DNA of 64,000 nt from Aplysia californica. Its lineage: Eukaryota > Mollusca > Gastropoda > Aplysiida > Aplysiidae. Below, piece after piece: positions 1-10,600 of this stretch. The translations under genes were made by a program, and so were the position numbers. The stretch lies in the NCBI RefSeq assembly GCF_000002075.1, contig NW_004797523.1:318018-382017 (forward strand), in the 5' to 3' direction. Each line of letters begins with the position of its first letter. Position 1 is the stretch's first letter. A model generated the notes under the pieces. The model was given only the letters and a program-made list of their open reading frames with translations. It was not told where the DNA came from and did not search any database.

Positions 1-364
1 CCTGTCCTGCCTCACTCGTGACTCGCCTCAGGCTGGGTAGAGACCGGGATCACTTCGGGCAAAAAGGCGTTTTGTGTAGGAGCCGAGTTTTAATTTTATG
101 ATGAATTTGAGGCCGGCCTGAAAAGTTATAGCGCTTCTAATAAATGTTTATTTGTCAAGAGGTCATCAGAAGCAATTAAAGATGGCTCGTTAGCGTGTGT
201 CGGGGTCAGATGGGCGGCCTGCACTCGTGTGGCTGTGTGCGTGTCGGGGAGGGGGGTGGGGGGGGGGGGCACTATCGGTCCGGGCGTTGAACGTCGCATA
301 CGCGTCAGTCTTTTTCCCCCCGGCAACTGATCATTATTACAATAATAAGATAGTCTTGACGTAG
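1..364. other. Unassigned flank left of the hAT derivative
   Basis: No coding signal. It contains a G-rich run around 250-270 beside GTGTGT-like sequence. Confidence 0.4.
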
Positions 365-372
365 ATCTACGT

Positions 373-1691
373 TAGGGCTGGAGTCTGCTCGATTAATCGA
401 AGGCTTGCGAGCGATGGACGGCTCGTGCCAGAGGCTTGCGAGCGGGCTTGAGTCTTGCCCGCTACCGGAGTTGCTACTCGTGGACGCCGGACGGGCTTAC
501 TGAATTTTTTTTTGGTGGGGGGAAGGATTATGTTTTGCTTTATTGATTTTCTGGGCGTAATTCGACATCATAATTAATATTTGTATGATAGAACATGCAC
601 AATACACATACATAATACCAGTTACAGTGCAGCAAGATGTTTTAAAAAAAATTATAGGCCTACAATGTAATTAACAATGTGATATAATTTACCTTAACAA
701 TGTCAATGGTCTTCTGATAGAGAAGCAGTCAAATCAAAAGTGTTTTACATTGTTCAGAAACAAAATCACGATTGTCATCCCCTCCCCAATGCTTTCTCTT
801 CAACTTCAACTTGTTCTAAGTGTCGGGGTGGGAGTGGAAGTGTAGTTTAGGCGAGTGATTAAATTACAAGCCACGGGATGCTAATAATACTGATTTATTT
901 TGTCAGTTAAAAATTGTTTGTAAGTGTTCACACCTTTATTCTGCGTCCTAAATAGTTTAGACCGCGACCCCAGTGCTTTCTTGTCGTATCTTCATTTTTA
1001 GTACCAGTGAAAACAGCTCATAACAAAATCGGAGCCTACGAAGATATCACATTTTCACTGATAAAGAACTGAGGTAGCGAATGGTCTGCACTATAGGCTA
1101 TTACAGCCCTCTTCGCCTTGCACCAAAACCAGCGCAGCTCTCGCTTCCTCCACGTCCAGAGTTCAGAGTTCACGCCGCGAACGGGGTGGATTACCGGTAG
1201 ATCTTGCTGCTCGGTGCTGACGAGCGGTGTTGTCCTGCCAGGGCGGTAGTTGGACTCAAAGCAGATTTATTGGCACGAGAGCAAGCCCTTAGCACAAAGC
1301 AATACGAGACACAAAGCAGGTCTTGGGACCAAGTGCTTTGCTCTCCTGCGATTTGAGTCTTGTCTGCCGTCCGCTGCTCGTATGCCTTCGATTAATCGAA
1401 CAGACTAGTTTGTGGCGCAGTGACACTGTGCGCGGGGTCTCTCTCTCTCCCCCTCTCTCTCTTTCTGACGTTAGTGGTTTCACGAATTGCAAGCAGGGAG
1501 GGGAAGGAAGAGGGGGTCAGACACAAGTGGCTTCGTGGATTGCAAGTTGGTGTGGGTACTTGAAACTGAGGCTAGACTCGACGTATCATGCTGGTGATTT
1601 GATTTGATGATTTGACCTAGTGGTTTGAGGCTTGTGACTTGAACTAGGGGCTTACGAGCACGAGCGTGTTTGCTGCCGGGGTACAGCCCTA
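373..1691. mobile_element. Non-autonomous hAT-type element (1319 bp, 8-bp TSD)
   Basis: The element starts TAGGGCTG and ends CAGCCCTA. It is flanked by identical 8-bp copies of ATCTACGT at 365-372 and 1692-1699, the target-duplication length of hAT transposons. CGATTAATCGA lies close to the left end (390-400) and is repeated in inverted orientation at 1387-1397, about 290 bases in from the right end, so the right arm seems to carry an insertion. Two ORFs of 67 and 94 codons inside show no recognisable domain. Confidence 0.85.
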
Positions 1692-2099
1692 ATCTACGTA
1701 ATGAATTGTGCGCTGGTCTATGAAATCAAAAGTTGCCGTATGCTCAGCTCTACACAGCAACACAACTTTTTCTTGGTAAACAATCGATATGAGACAGGCT
1801 TGTGTGTATTTGAACGAATCGGTCTTTTTTTTTTTATACAGCTCATAATATGCAGGTGCCAGGTGGTCTGCTAATCTTCAATTTTACCTTTTTCTACAAC
1901 AAAAAATGGCGGAAAATTGGAAGCACTAAACATTAGATCTATAGAGCGAAGACACTTCCTTTTTTCCGGACCCGAAATTTCTTATTCGGGCTCGAGTCCG
2001 AATATGAAAAAATGTTATTCGGACTTGAGTCCGAATAACGACGGCCTTTTCAGAATCTAGATTTATAGATCTAGAACTTAGAATTACCTACTGGGACTG

Positions 2100-2745
2100 T
2101 GTAATTGTGTCAAAAGTCAAAAGACTCATTTTGTTGTGTGTTGTAGTTTTTCTGTAATTATTTTATTTAAAAATCACACTGCACAAAATCGACAGCAGTG
2201 GCCTCTTCCCAGCACCTCTTCCCCTATCAAGCCGAGAGTACGTGATTGCTATGCGCAATCTCATTGATCAACATAATTAACTCTCTGAACCCCTTCGAAC
2301 GCTGGGAGCGTCCGCCGGTAATAACCCTGTTCCCCATCAGACGCTGGGAGCGTCCAGTTCTAGTGACAACTGTTTCGTTTTATTTAGTGCTAGATTTTTA
2401 CTTTTTTTTTCGGAACTATTCCGGAACCAAGTTTTTTAACAATGACTAAGCCTTTGTTTCGCTTTTTAGAAGTTGGAGGCGAGCTTTTGGGGTTATTATG
2501 AGACATAGTGCACTAGGTTTAGGTGACTTGAAAAAAACCTCCGGGAAACGGTGGAAAAAAAGGTCAACTCAGTTTGGTTGTTCTGTTCATAGATCTAGTA
2601 TTTATATTAAAGCTTCCGTCTCGATTGTTATCATTATAATAAAAACATTTTTCATGAATGCTGGAAATATTTAGGAACAAGATCGGAAGTCGGAACGGAA
2701 GTTATGCTGGACTCAATTCAGAGTCCGAATATAATTTTTGTCGAT
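2100..2745 (+). repeat. Dispersed repeat R, copy A, split by a TTAA-type insertion
   Basis: Blocks 2110-2280 and 2565-2740 match 5800-5960 and 5965-6120 plus 6365-6440 (for example GACAGCA.TGGCCTCTTCCCA, GGTTGTTCTGTTCATA, GGACTCAATTCAGAGTC). Between the blocks lies a sequence of about 285 bases starting TTAACTCTCTGAACCCC, absent from the second copy. Confidence 0.75.
2279..2562 (+). mobile_element. TTAA-type (piggyBac-like) MITE inserted in repeat R
   Basis: It begins at TTAA with CTCTCTGAACCCC, carries GACGCTGGGAGCGTCC-like palindromes twice, and matches the minus strand of 52262-52536, whose outer end is the inverted GGGGTTTAAAGAG|TTAA. Repeat R copy B shows an uninterrupted site at the same place. 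Confidence 0.65.
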
Positions 2746-2749
2746 ATCG

Positions 2750-4063
2750 GATCACCTGGGTTGTCAAATCATTGAATTGACTAGGCTTTAGGATAGAAAA
2801 GGGAAAATTATTTCCTACTTTTTAAAGCGTATGCAAACCCTTGGAACGAAATTTTAAAGAGTAACGCTCACACACCACCAACACTTAAAGGGGGTAATCT
2901 ACAGGTTTAATGTGTAATATATGCACATTGGTGGGTAATGGGGAGCCCTGACTCTCAAGTATAAATTATTTTTCATGCTGAAAAAAAAAAAAGGCCACAT
3001 CTGTTCGGACTCGAGTCCAATCAGACTTTTTATTTATTCGGACTCAAGTCCGAAAATGGGTTTTATCTCTTCGGGCTCGGGTCCCCAAAAAATGTTTTAT
3101 ATTTATTAAATTCGGACTCAGCTTTTAAAGCGAGTAAAGGAGGTCACATAATATAACTGTCATCGGGGGATTTTACATAAAACCAGAATTAGAACTAGAA
3201 TTGGCTGGGTAACTGTGTCAAAATCAAAAGACTACACTCTCATTGCCAAATAGCAGTGTCTGTATGCACATGTTAACCGACAACTAGGCCAGGGCAAAAT
3301 TGACTTTACTAGTCGACTAGTCGACTGTGAGCCCAAGATCGACGCTGTGACCCTCATCTACCAGTCGCTCGTGACTAGGGGTGGGCAATGAGTCGCTTTT
3401 TTATTTAGGAAAATCTGGAATGTTGGTGCACCCCTTTAGGAAAATCCGATTAACCGGATTTTAACCTTATTTTCCTCTGAACCCCATTCTAAAGTGGGTG
3501 TGAGTCGCTTTTCAAATCAAAGTGGGTGTGAATCGCTTGTGAAACGGTCGGCGCTGCCTAAAAAAAGATACCCTGCTTTTTATATCCTAGTTTACAATTA
3601 TTGACTCATCCCAAAAGTCTGAATTCTCTTAAAGTTACAGATCCATTAGTTATATTTGTACGTGAACAGTAAGAAGAAACTGCGCCAGCTATTTTTTCCC
3701 ATCTGTTTAGAGATAGAATAAAGTATCCATTGGGACAAAATAAACCTGGTATGTAAATTGATTCACCACCGCAGTACCGGTGACAGCGACCGCGGGCAGG
3801 ATGTGACGTCAAATCATGTCAAGGTCCCAACCCCTCCCCCGCCCCTCTTTTTCCCCCGTCCCCCAAACATGCCTTTGCGTGAAGGTGTTGATGACTGACG
3901 TCATTCACAATACCACTACCACCGAGCCCTCCCCATCGGGTAGGAAAGCTGCTGTGATAGATCTAGATTCTAGATCTAGTAATTTTACCACCTTTATAAT
4001 TAGTTTCTGGTTTTGTTTTTGTTGTTGTTTTGTTAACTGCATAGGTACATACCGGCCCGGACC
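2750..4063. other. Gene-free stretch
   Basis: AT-rich sequence with no exon. It contains GTCGACTAGTCGAC near 3313 and a hAT-end-like TAGGGGTGGGCAATGAG near 3377 with no partner found. TAGATCTAGATTCTAGATCTAG lies at about 3958-3980, just before the gap. Confidence 0.4.
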
Positions 4064-4965
4064 NNNNNNNNNNNNNNNNNNNNNNNNNNNNNNNNNNNNN
4101 NNNNNNNNNNNNNNNNNNNNNNNNNNNNNNNNNNNNNNNNNNNNNNNNNNNNNNNNNNNNNNNNNNNNNNNNNNNNNNNNNNNNNNNNNNNNNNNNNNNN
4201 NNNNNNNNNNNNNNNNNNNNNNNNNNNNNNNNNNNNNNNNNNNNNNNNNNNNNNNNNNNNNNNNNNNNNNNNNNNNNNNNNNNNNNNNNNNNNNNNNNNN
4301 NNNNNNNNNNNNNNNNNNNNNNNNNNNNNNNNNNNNNNNNNNNNNNNNNNNNNNNNNNNNNNNNNNNNNNNNNNNNNNNNNNNNNNNNNNNNNNNNNNNN
4401 NNNNNNNNNNNNNNNNNNNNNNNNNNNNNNNNNNNNNNNNNNNNNNNNNNNNNNNNNNNNNNNNNNNNNNNNNNNNNNNNNNNNNNNNNNNNNNNNNNNN
4501 NNNNNNNNNNNNNNNNNNNNNNNNNNNNNNNNNNNNNNNNNNNNNNNNNNNNNNNNNNNNNNNNNNNNNNNNNNNNNNNNNNNNNNNNNNNNNNNNNNNN
4601 NNNNNNNNNNNNNNNNNNNNNNNNNNNNNNNNNNNNNNNNNNNNNNNNNNNNNNNNNNNNNNNNNNNNNNNNNNNNNNNNNNNNNNNNNNNNNNNNNNNN
4701 NNNNNNNNNNNNNNNNNNNNNNNNNNNNNNNNNNNNNNNNNNNNNNNNNNNNNNNNNNNNNNNNNNNNNNNNNNNNNNNNNNNNNNNNNNNNNNNNNNNN
4801 NNNNNNNNNNNNNNNNNNNNNNNNNNNNNNNNNNNNNNNNNNNNNNNNNNNNNNNNNNNNNNNNNNNNNNNNNNNNNNNNNNNNNNNNNNNNNNNNNNNN
4901 NNNNNNNNNNNNNNNNNNNNNNNNNNNNNNNNNNNNNNNNNNNNNNNNNNNNNNNNNNNNNNNNN
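4064..4965. other. Assembly gap, 902 Ns
   Basis: A run of N. Any ORF drawn across it is meaningless. A GT microsatellite sits on the right edge, a common cause of such a gap. Confidence 1.
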
Positions 4966-4994
4966 AAAAAAAAGTTTTCATCAAGACCTAGGCC

Positions 4995-4997
<3 letters not shown>

Positions 4998-5030
<33 letters not shown>

Positions 5031-5080
5031 AGTGTGTGTGTGTGCGGGCGCGCGCGCGTGTGTGTGCATGTGTGTGTGCG
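4998..5080. repeat. (GT)n microsatellite
   Basis: Mostly GT dinucleotides with a GCGCGC interruption around 5045-5058. Confidence 0.95.
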
Positions 5081-5789
5081 AGGTGAGGCTGGCTGGCCTG
5101 CAGGGTCTCAGTGCTGTGCAGAGCTGACGCGCCAGTCGCAGTCACCGTCACTGAAACAATTACTGTAAAACTAATGATTGCTGTCTAACTTGGCTGTCTT
5201 CCGTTATTTTGTTGGCTTCACTGTAATATTATAATTATAGCATTCGTTCAAATTCCAAGAGATCAGATTTGGTTTTGCAAAAACACACGTAAATAATTAT
5301 GAGATCAAAACAGTTGATTACACATAAGTATGTAGGTTATATGAATTATTTTTAAGCGCAATTCTTATTTTTAAAACAAAGTAAGATTAAATACATTTTG
5401 CGCAGAAACAAACTATTAGAGGCTTATAGTAATCCCACAACGTTTGTTTTCCGAAGCCGGAAGTCGAAGAGCTAAACATAGAAGTAGTCAGCCCAAAACC
5501 TATGACCCTGTAGGCTATAAGAGCATAAGAAGTCGTAGCTTCACTCTATGTAAAGTCAAGGTCAAAGTCACAGTCACAGTCGACTTTTAGAGTTTGACGA
5601 AAACGTCGAGTCGACTTTCCGACTTTCTTATTCGCCGACTTTGCCCTTGCTTACCGACAACCCAGGGTCTATATATGGTAACCGGCCCCAGGCACCACTA
5701 CCGAGTACCAGTCAACAGCATCATGATTACTTCCACCACCACTACAGCATCATCATTACTTCCACCACCATTTGTCTTTCCACATGTGA

Positions 5790-6445
5790 AATTTCATTTT
5801 ATTGTGTGTTATAGTTTTTCTGTAATTTTATTATTTTTTAAAATCACATCTCACAAAATCGACAGCATTGGCCTCTTCCCAAACCTCTTCCCCCAGCAAG
5901 CCGAGAGTGTGTGATCGCTACACGCGATCTCATTGGTGGACATATTTAACGTTGTTCCCAGCAAGATAAACTCAACTTGGTTGTTCTGTTCATACTAATG
6001 ATGCAGGGAGGGCCAGTTTAGATAATCTAGTAACTGGATATTAAAGCTCCCATCTCGATTGTTATCATTATAATCGAAAAAATTTTCATAAATGCTGGAA
6101 ATAGTTAGGAACAAGGATAGATCTAGCTGTTTGGTAATTGCCAAATATATATGTAGTGAAATCTGGGTGTGATATATTCTATTGTGTAAATTCATCAGTC
6201 CGTACTCTGCCTAATCGGCCCCTTTTTTTCGTTGTGTGTTTTGGACTTGCCCGTACACTGGTATCAATGGGGTATTTATGCATTCAGGCTTTTTTTTCTT
6301 TCCTTCGTTCCTCTGGGGTTTTACACATGTTTTTATTGTAGAAAATTGAAAACTAATAAAAAGAAAGAAGTCGGAAGTGACATCATGCTGGACTCAATTC
6401 AGAGTCGGAATGTAATTTTGGTTTTATCAAAACTCAAATCTGAAT
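5790..6445 (+). repeat. Dispersed repeat R, copy B
   Basis: Same order of blocks as copy A but without the TTAA element. It holds its own extra stretch of about 235 bases at roughly 6125-6362, before the block carrying CTCAATTCAGAGTC. Confidence 0.7.
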
Positions 6446-6487
6446 AGTCACCTCGGGAAAAAAAGTTATGTTGAAATTTGGATGGAC

Positions 6488-6632
6488 TTACGTAGCAAGC
6501 GACCACCCCAACCAACATAATAAAGATTGACCCTACCCCAACTCCTACCCCCAACCCTTTCCCTAAAAACCCTACCCCAACCCTTACCCTAATCCTCCAT
6601 TTATTTCATAGTGGGTGGTCGCTCATTATGGA
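6488..6632. repeat. Small CCCTAA-rich MITE-like repeat
   Basis: The ends AGCGACCACCCC and GGGTGGTCGCT are inverted. The interior is a loose run of CCCTACCCCAA/CCCTAA units. Confidence 0.6.
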
Positions 6633-6639
6633 ATTCCTC

Positions 6640-7503
6640 CTTGCGATTCGTCTAAGATGGCCACCTATTGTTGAGTAGAAAAGTGATCGTCTTTAGGAAG
6701 GATTTATCAAAATGAAGGAAACTAACCTTTCCCGTTCCCTTCTGAGGTCCCAACTGGAGATGGATGCAGGCTTAGGTTGCAAAGGCCCATAAAAATTAAA
6801 TGTTTTTGTTTATTTGGTTTGAGTGTTTTACGGTACCGCACTTACAAAGTCTGCATACTGTCATATGAGCTCGTGGGTAACAGACACATTATTTTGAATT
6901 TTGTCTAGGGGGCGGCCGTACCCTACTTTTATTGATTTTGGACCACCAAGGTATCTTTATTTTAATGTGTACAACTTGCACACATGACCTCTGAGATTTT
7001 TCGCCCGTATCCGAGAAGGCTAAGTGTTTGATTTTACCTACCTTAAGGTTAGGGGCGTGGCTGAAGGACATCAGTAAAAAGGATCCAAGGAGTAGCAGTA
7101 GAAAGGCTGCAGAAAGCGTTAAGAGCCCAGAGGATGGGGCAAAGGAGGTGAAACAAGACAATTTTAAGAGAAGAAAATTTTCTGTCACTGCCTGGATTCT
7201 ACCATAAGGACAGGGGCCCCCATCTTCTGTGTTCAATGGCTAAGTGCCGAACTGCTATGCCGTGGGTGCCAGGGTGGTCTTGTTTTACAGTGTAGTAAAC
7301 TAGTACAAGGGCCACATTTAGTCCTGATGCTGGATAAAAATAGATTTGCCTTACTCCCAAGAAGATTTTTATATATTTGTAGTTGTATAATAAAACCAGA
7401 CAATTCATGAATTATGACCATGTGGTTGTTGCTCTGTGACAATCCTGAAATTCATTGGTTTCGTAATTTTTTTCATGTTTGTATTTTGTTATTCCTTTCA
7501 CAG
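6640..7503. other. Sequence upstream of TYW1 exon 1
   Basis: No convincing coding exon. It ends in the acceptor of exon 1, so it is intron or, further left, promoter. No TATA box or CpG-rich block could be picked out with confidence. Confidence 0.4.
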
Positions 7504-7505
7504 AA

Positions 7506-7637
7506 ATGTTTGAAAGAGCAATTGAAGTGCAGCTTCGTGGAAAGTCTGTACGAATTCCTCTATGGTTGCTCCTGGCAGCTGGAGCTGGAGTAGCCTGGTT
7601 CACTTACAATCAGAAAGTGAAAAAAAAATCAGCACTG
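7506..7637 (+). CDS. TYW1: TYW1 exon 1: start codon and N-terminal membrane segment
   Basis: Codons 1-44. The ATG sits two bases after a good acceptor (ttcctttcacag), and the exon ends at a gtgagt donor in phase 0. The peptide starts MFERAIEVQLRGK. A hydrophobic run IPLWLLLAAGAGVAWF, followed by a lysine-rich stretch, looks like a signal anchor. Vertebrate TYW1 also has a hydrophobic N-terminus, which supports the call, but this exon is the least conserved part of the gene. An in-frame TTG upstream is not preferred because it lies in the intron before the acceptor. Confidence 0.75.
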
Positions 7638-10600
7638 GTGAGTGTATTTTTGGATGCAATAGCTCAACCCGTACCTATTGCAATAAACATGATAAGATTG
7701 CTGTTATATATTATGTTCAAGCTGTAAGATTTACAGTTACAGTCTATTAAGAGGTCCAGCTACTTACAAAAGCTATTTTCGTTATTAATGAATCTTTTCA
7801 AACTAAACTTTCACATAATATGCAGTACCCTCCCGGAAATAATTCAAAACATAAAAACAAAAAATTAAAGCCCAATATGTTATGTTATATCGGCAGCCAT
7901 ATCGAAATTATATAATACTTAGGAAAATCCTAAAATTTTGAAAACCAAAAGGCAATGTTAATTTTAAAAAACCCAAATATCAATTTAGTAGAAATAGTTA
8001 TAGGTAACTGACTGGTATTTTAAAATCTTTTTCCTATATTCTGGAATTTCTCTGACTTTCAAAGTGAGGTATTTTTTTGGGTTAAAATTTTGAGCATAAA
8101 ATTACTTTCAGAAGCAGATTTCTCCGGCAGTAACTATTTTTTAAGATAAAAAATCTTGTCAGTGGCCTGCAACAACCAAATCTGCACATGTGTAAAAAGT
8201 TTCAGCTCAGGCAAGGAGTGGTAAATTGGAATGTACGAAAGAAGAACTCGATGCTTATGTTAAGCAGACGTACAGCGATTAAAGAAGAGTAGTACCATTA
8301 CCTTATATGAGAGACCTGAAGCGTCCAGCTGCCCCCGTCGTCAAATATTACCTGGGACCAATTAGAGAGAAAGAAGTAGATGAGTTTGTAAAAAAAGCAA
8401 GATCAAAAAGTGCACCTGGAGGAGATGGCGCGTCTTATAAGGTGTTCAAGTATAGCGACACGCTGAGACACACCCCCTTTGAGATGCAAAGAGGCCTTTG
8501 GAAAGACAAAGAAATCGTCAAAGATTGGTGCAGAGCGGAGGGCGTGTATCTACCCAAAGAACAGAATGCAAAGGAGATAGGACAGTTCAGACCTATTTCA
8601 ATCATCAATGTGACGTGCAAGATCTTTATGGGAATACTTGCAAAGAGGACTGTAGCATATTTGCAAAGTAACGGCTATGTGGATGAAAGGGTTCAGAAAG
8701 CCGGGGTACCAGGGATCCCAGGCTGCATCGAGCATGCTTTCACCATTAGGGACACAATCCAAGAGGCCAAGGAAAACAAGGAAAGTTTTTAAAGTAGTGT
8801 GGTTGGATCTTGTGAATGCCTACGGGTCTGTTCCCCATAAATTACTGATGAAGGCAATGGATTTTTTGTACGTCCCGCAAGAGGTGCAAGATTGCGTTCG
8901 TTCTGCAAGGAAGCAAGGTTACCGAAAGAAAGAAAGCGAACGAAGCCATGGAAGACCAGAGCGGAGGCACATGGGAGGTAGCCGCTGACTTAAAGGGCTT
9001 TGAGAGATTCTTCCCCATTCCAACTACGAAAAAGCCAGACATTGTCTTATGGGAGGAAAAAGACAAAGAGGTGCACTTGGTAGAGCTCACGGTGCCCCAC
9101 GAGGACAATATCTATGCCGCTCATGAGCGGAAAGAAAACCGTTACAAGGCACTCGTCGAACAATGTGAGGAGGCAGGATGGAAGGCAACCCATTTTCCGG
9201 TAGAGGTAGGATGCAGAGGTTTTGTAGCAACAAGCGCCCGTAAATGGATGAGAGTGACAGGACTTACTGCAAAGAAAAGCAACCAACTCACAAACTCCCT
9301 TCAGGAGACAGCAGAGAAAGCCAGTCACTGGATCTGGTTGAAGCGAGAGGACGCAGGCTGGAATGAATCCTAAAGTTGGCAGCAGAGGAAAACAGTCGAA
9401 CTAACATGGAGACCTCACATCGGTGAGGGGGCTCGGTGCGTCAGAAAAGCGGAAGAGAGGAAGAGCCCGAAACAGCGACGCATTCTCTCCTGATGATCTC
9501 CATGCTAGAGTCCGGGATACGGAGCGTTCGGCTGTGAGCAGTGCATTTTGGCTGTTTAGACTACGTCTTGATTAGTGGATGAGATTTTAGGATTCTAGTA
9601 AAATAGGGTCTTTCAAAAATAGTTTTGAGAAAAACGCATTTAAAAATGTCACTGTAATTTGAGGGTTTGTTCCTTTTAGCTAGAGGTTGCAGTACCATAT
9701 GCACTTTTATTTCTAATTACACGTAAAATCTAATTTCTGTACAGTTACAAATAGCCTCATTTATAGAAGCTTAGTGAACCAAGTAGACACAAAATAACAA
9801 AAAAGAAAGAAAAAGTGCCCAATTGGTCATTTTTGCATAAGGGGGATGAAGTCATTTAAGACATATTTTCACCTATTTTATCATTTTTTTACCAAATGGA
9901 CCAGAAAATCTGATTCAGCAATGATCAAGGGTGTTAAAAAGCTGCTTTCCAGAAAATCAATAATTTCATCGTAAATTGACCCAAAACGTTACCAGCTAGA
10001 CCCCTTAAGGCTTTTTAAAGATTGCTTTTCTTACAAATTTTGAACGATACCATTGTTTCATTTTTTGGCTGTCATTGTGAGATTTAATTTGAGGCTACAT
10101 TTTCTCTTTTGATTGAAGAGGCATGATGATGAATCTGTGGTCAAGACAATAAATTATGATCTTTACCTACAACCCTTCTCCCACCGAGACCTAACATTGA
10201 CAACACACTCTATGGAACATTACAGCAACTGCAGCAAACCTGCACTTATCACTACATGGCATTGGACAGAAGGGCAAGAGCCCAGCTGTTGCTGAATCAA
10301 TAGCAACAACAACAACAACATGATCTTTACATACATAGTGATATTTGTGGGTCTAGAGATGTAATAGGTGGGACTGGCTTAGGCTTTGGGCTGGTCCCAG
10401 AGTGGCTCTGTAGGTCTGCCCTGTAGCTCGCATAGCGCGCGCCGTGTAAATGAACATATAAATTATCGTGCGCTTGAGCAGCGCCGCTCTGTTGTAAAAC
10501 ACATCTTGCACACAACCTGGCTTCATGTTCATTTTCGGCTGAAATTCTTCACAGGTCATCAAAATCTGCAAGAAGTAAGTATTATTAGGTGCTTTGCTAT

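Larger units (their letters stand above)
1985..3120. repeat. Cluster of 18-bp palindromes, TTCGGACTCGAGTCCGAA type
   Basis: Near-perfect palindromes occur at 1985-2002, 2016-2035, 3004-3018, 3037-3054 and 3070-3084, with half sites at about 2712-2730 and 3111-3120 and a relative near 6390. Spacing is irregular and the intervening sequence is unrelated. Confidence 0.7.

Noticed and set aside
1985-3120. CRISPR-like array
   Set aside because: Repeats are palindromic with irregular spacing and no uniform spacers, and the DNA is clearly animal.
3377-3395. hAT terminus TAGGGGTGGGCAATGAG
   Set aside because: No inverse partner or 8-bp duplication could be found before the gap.
3816-5069. Three long ORFs of 359-391 codons
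   Set aside because: They are almost entirely runs of N; the readable ends are simple repeat or unremarkable sequence.
6520-6600. Internal telomere repeat (CCCTAA)n
   Set aside because: Units are irregular (CCCTACCCCAA and others) and enclosed by inverted AGCGACCACCC ends, so it reads as a small MITE.
8307-9373. Host gene with RT-like and endonuclease-like exons
   Set aside because: No splice sites join the frames; the order and motifs are those of a decayed R2-type LINE.
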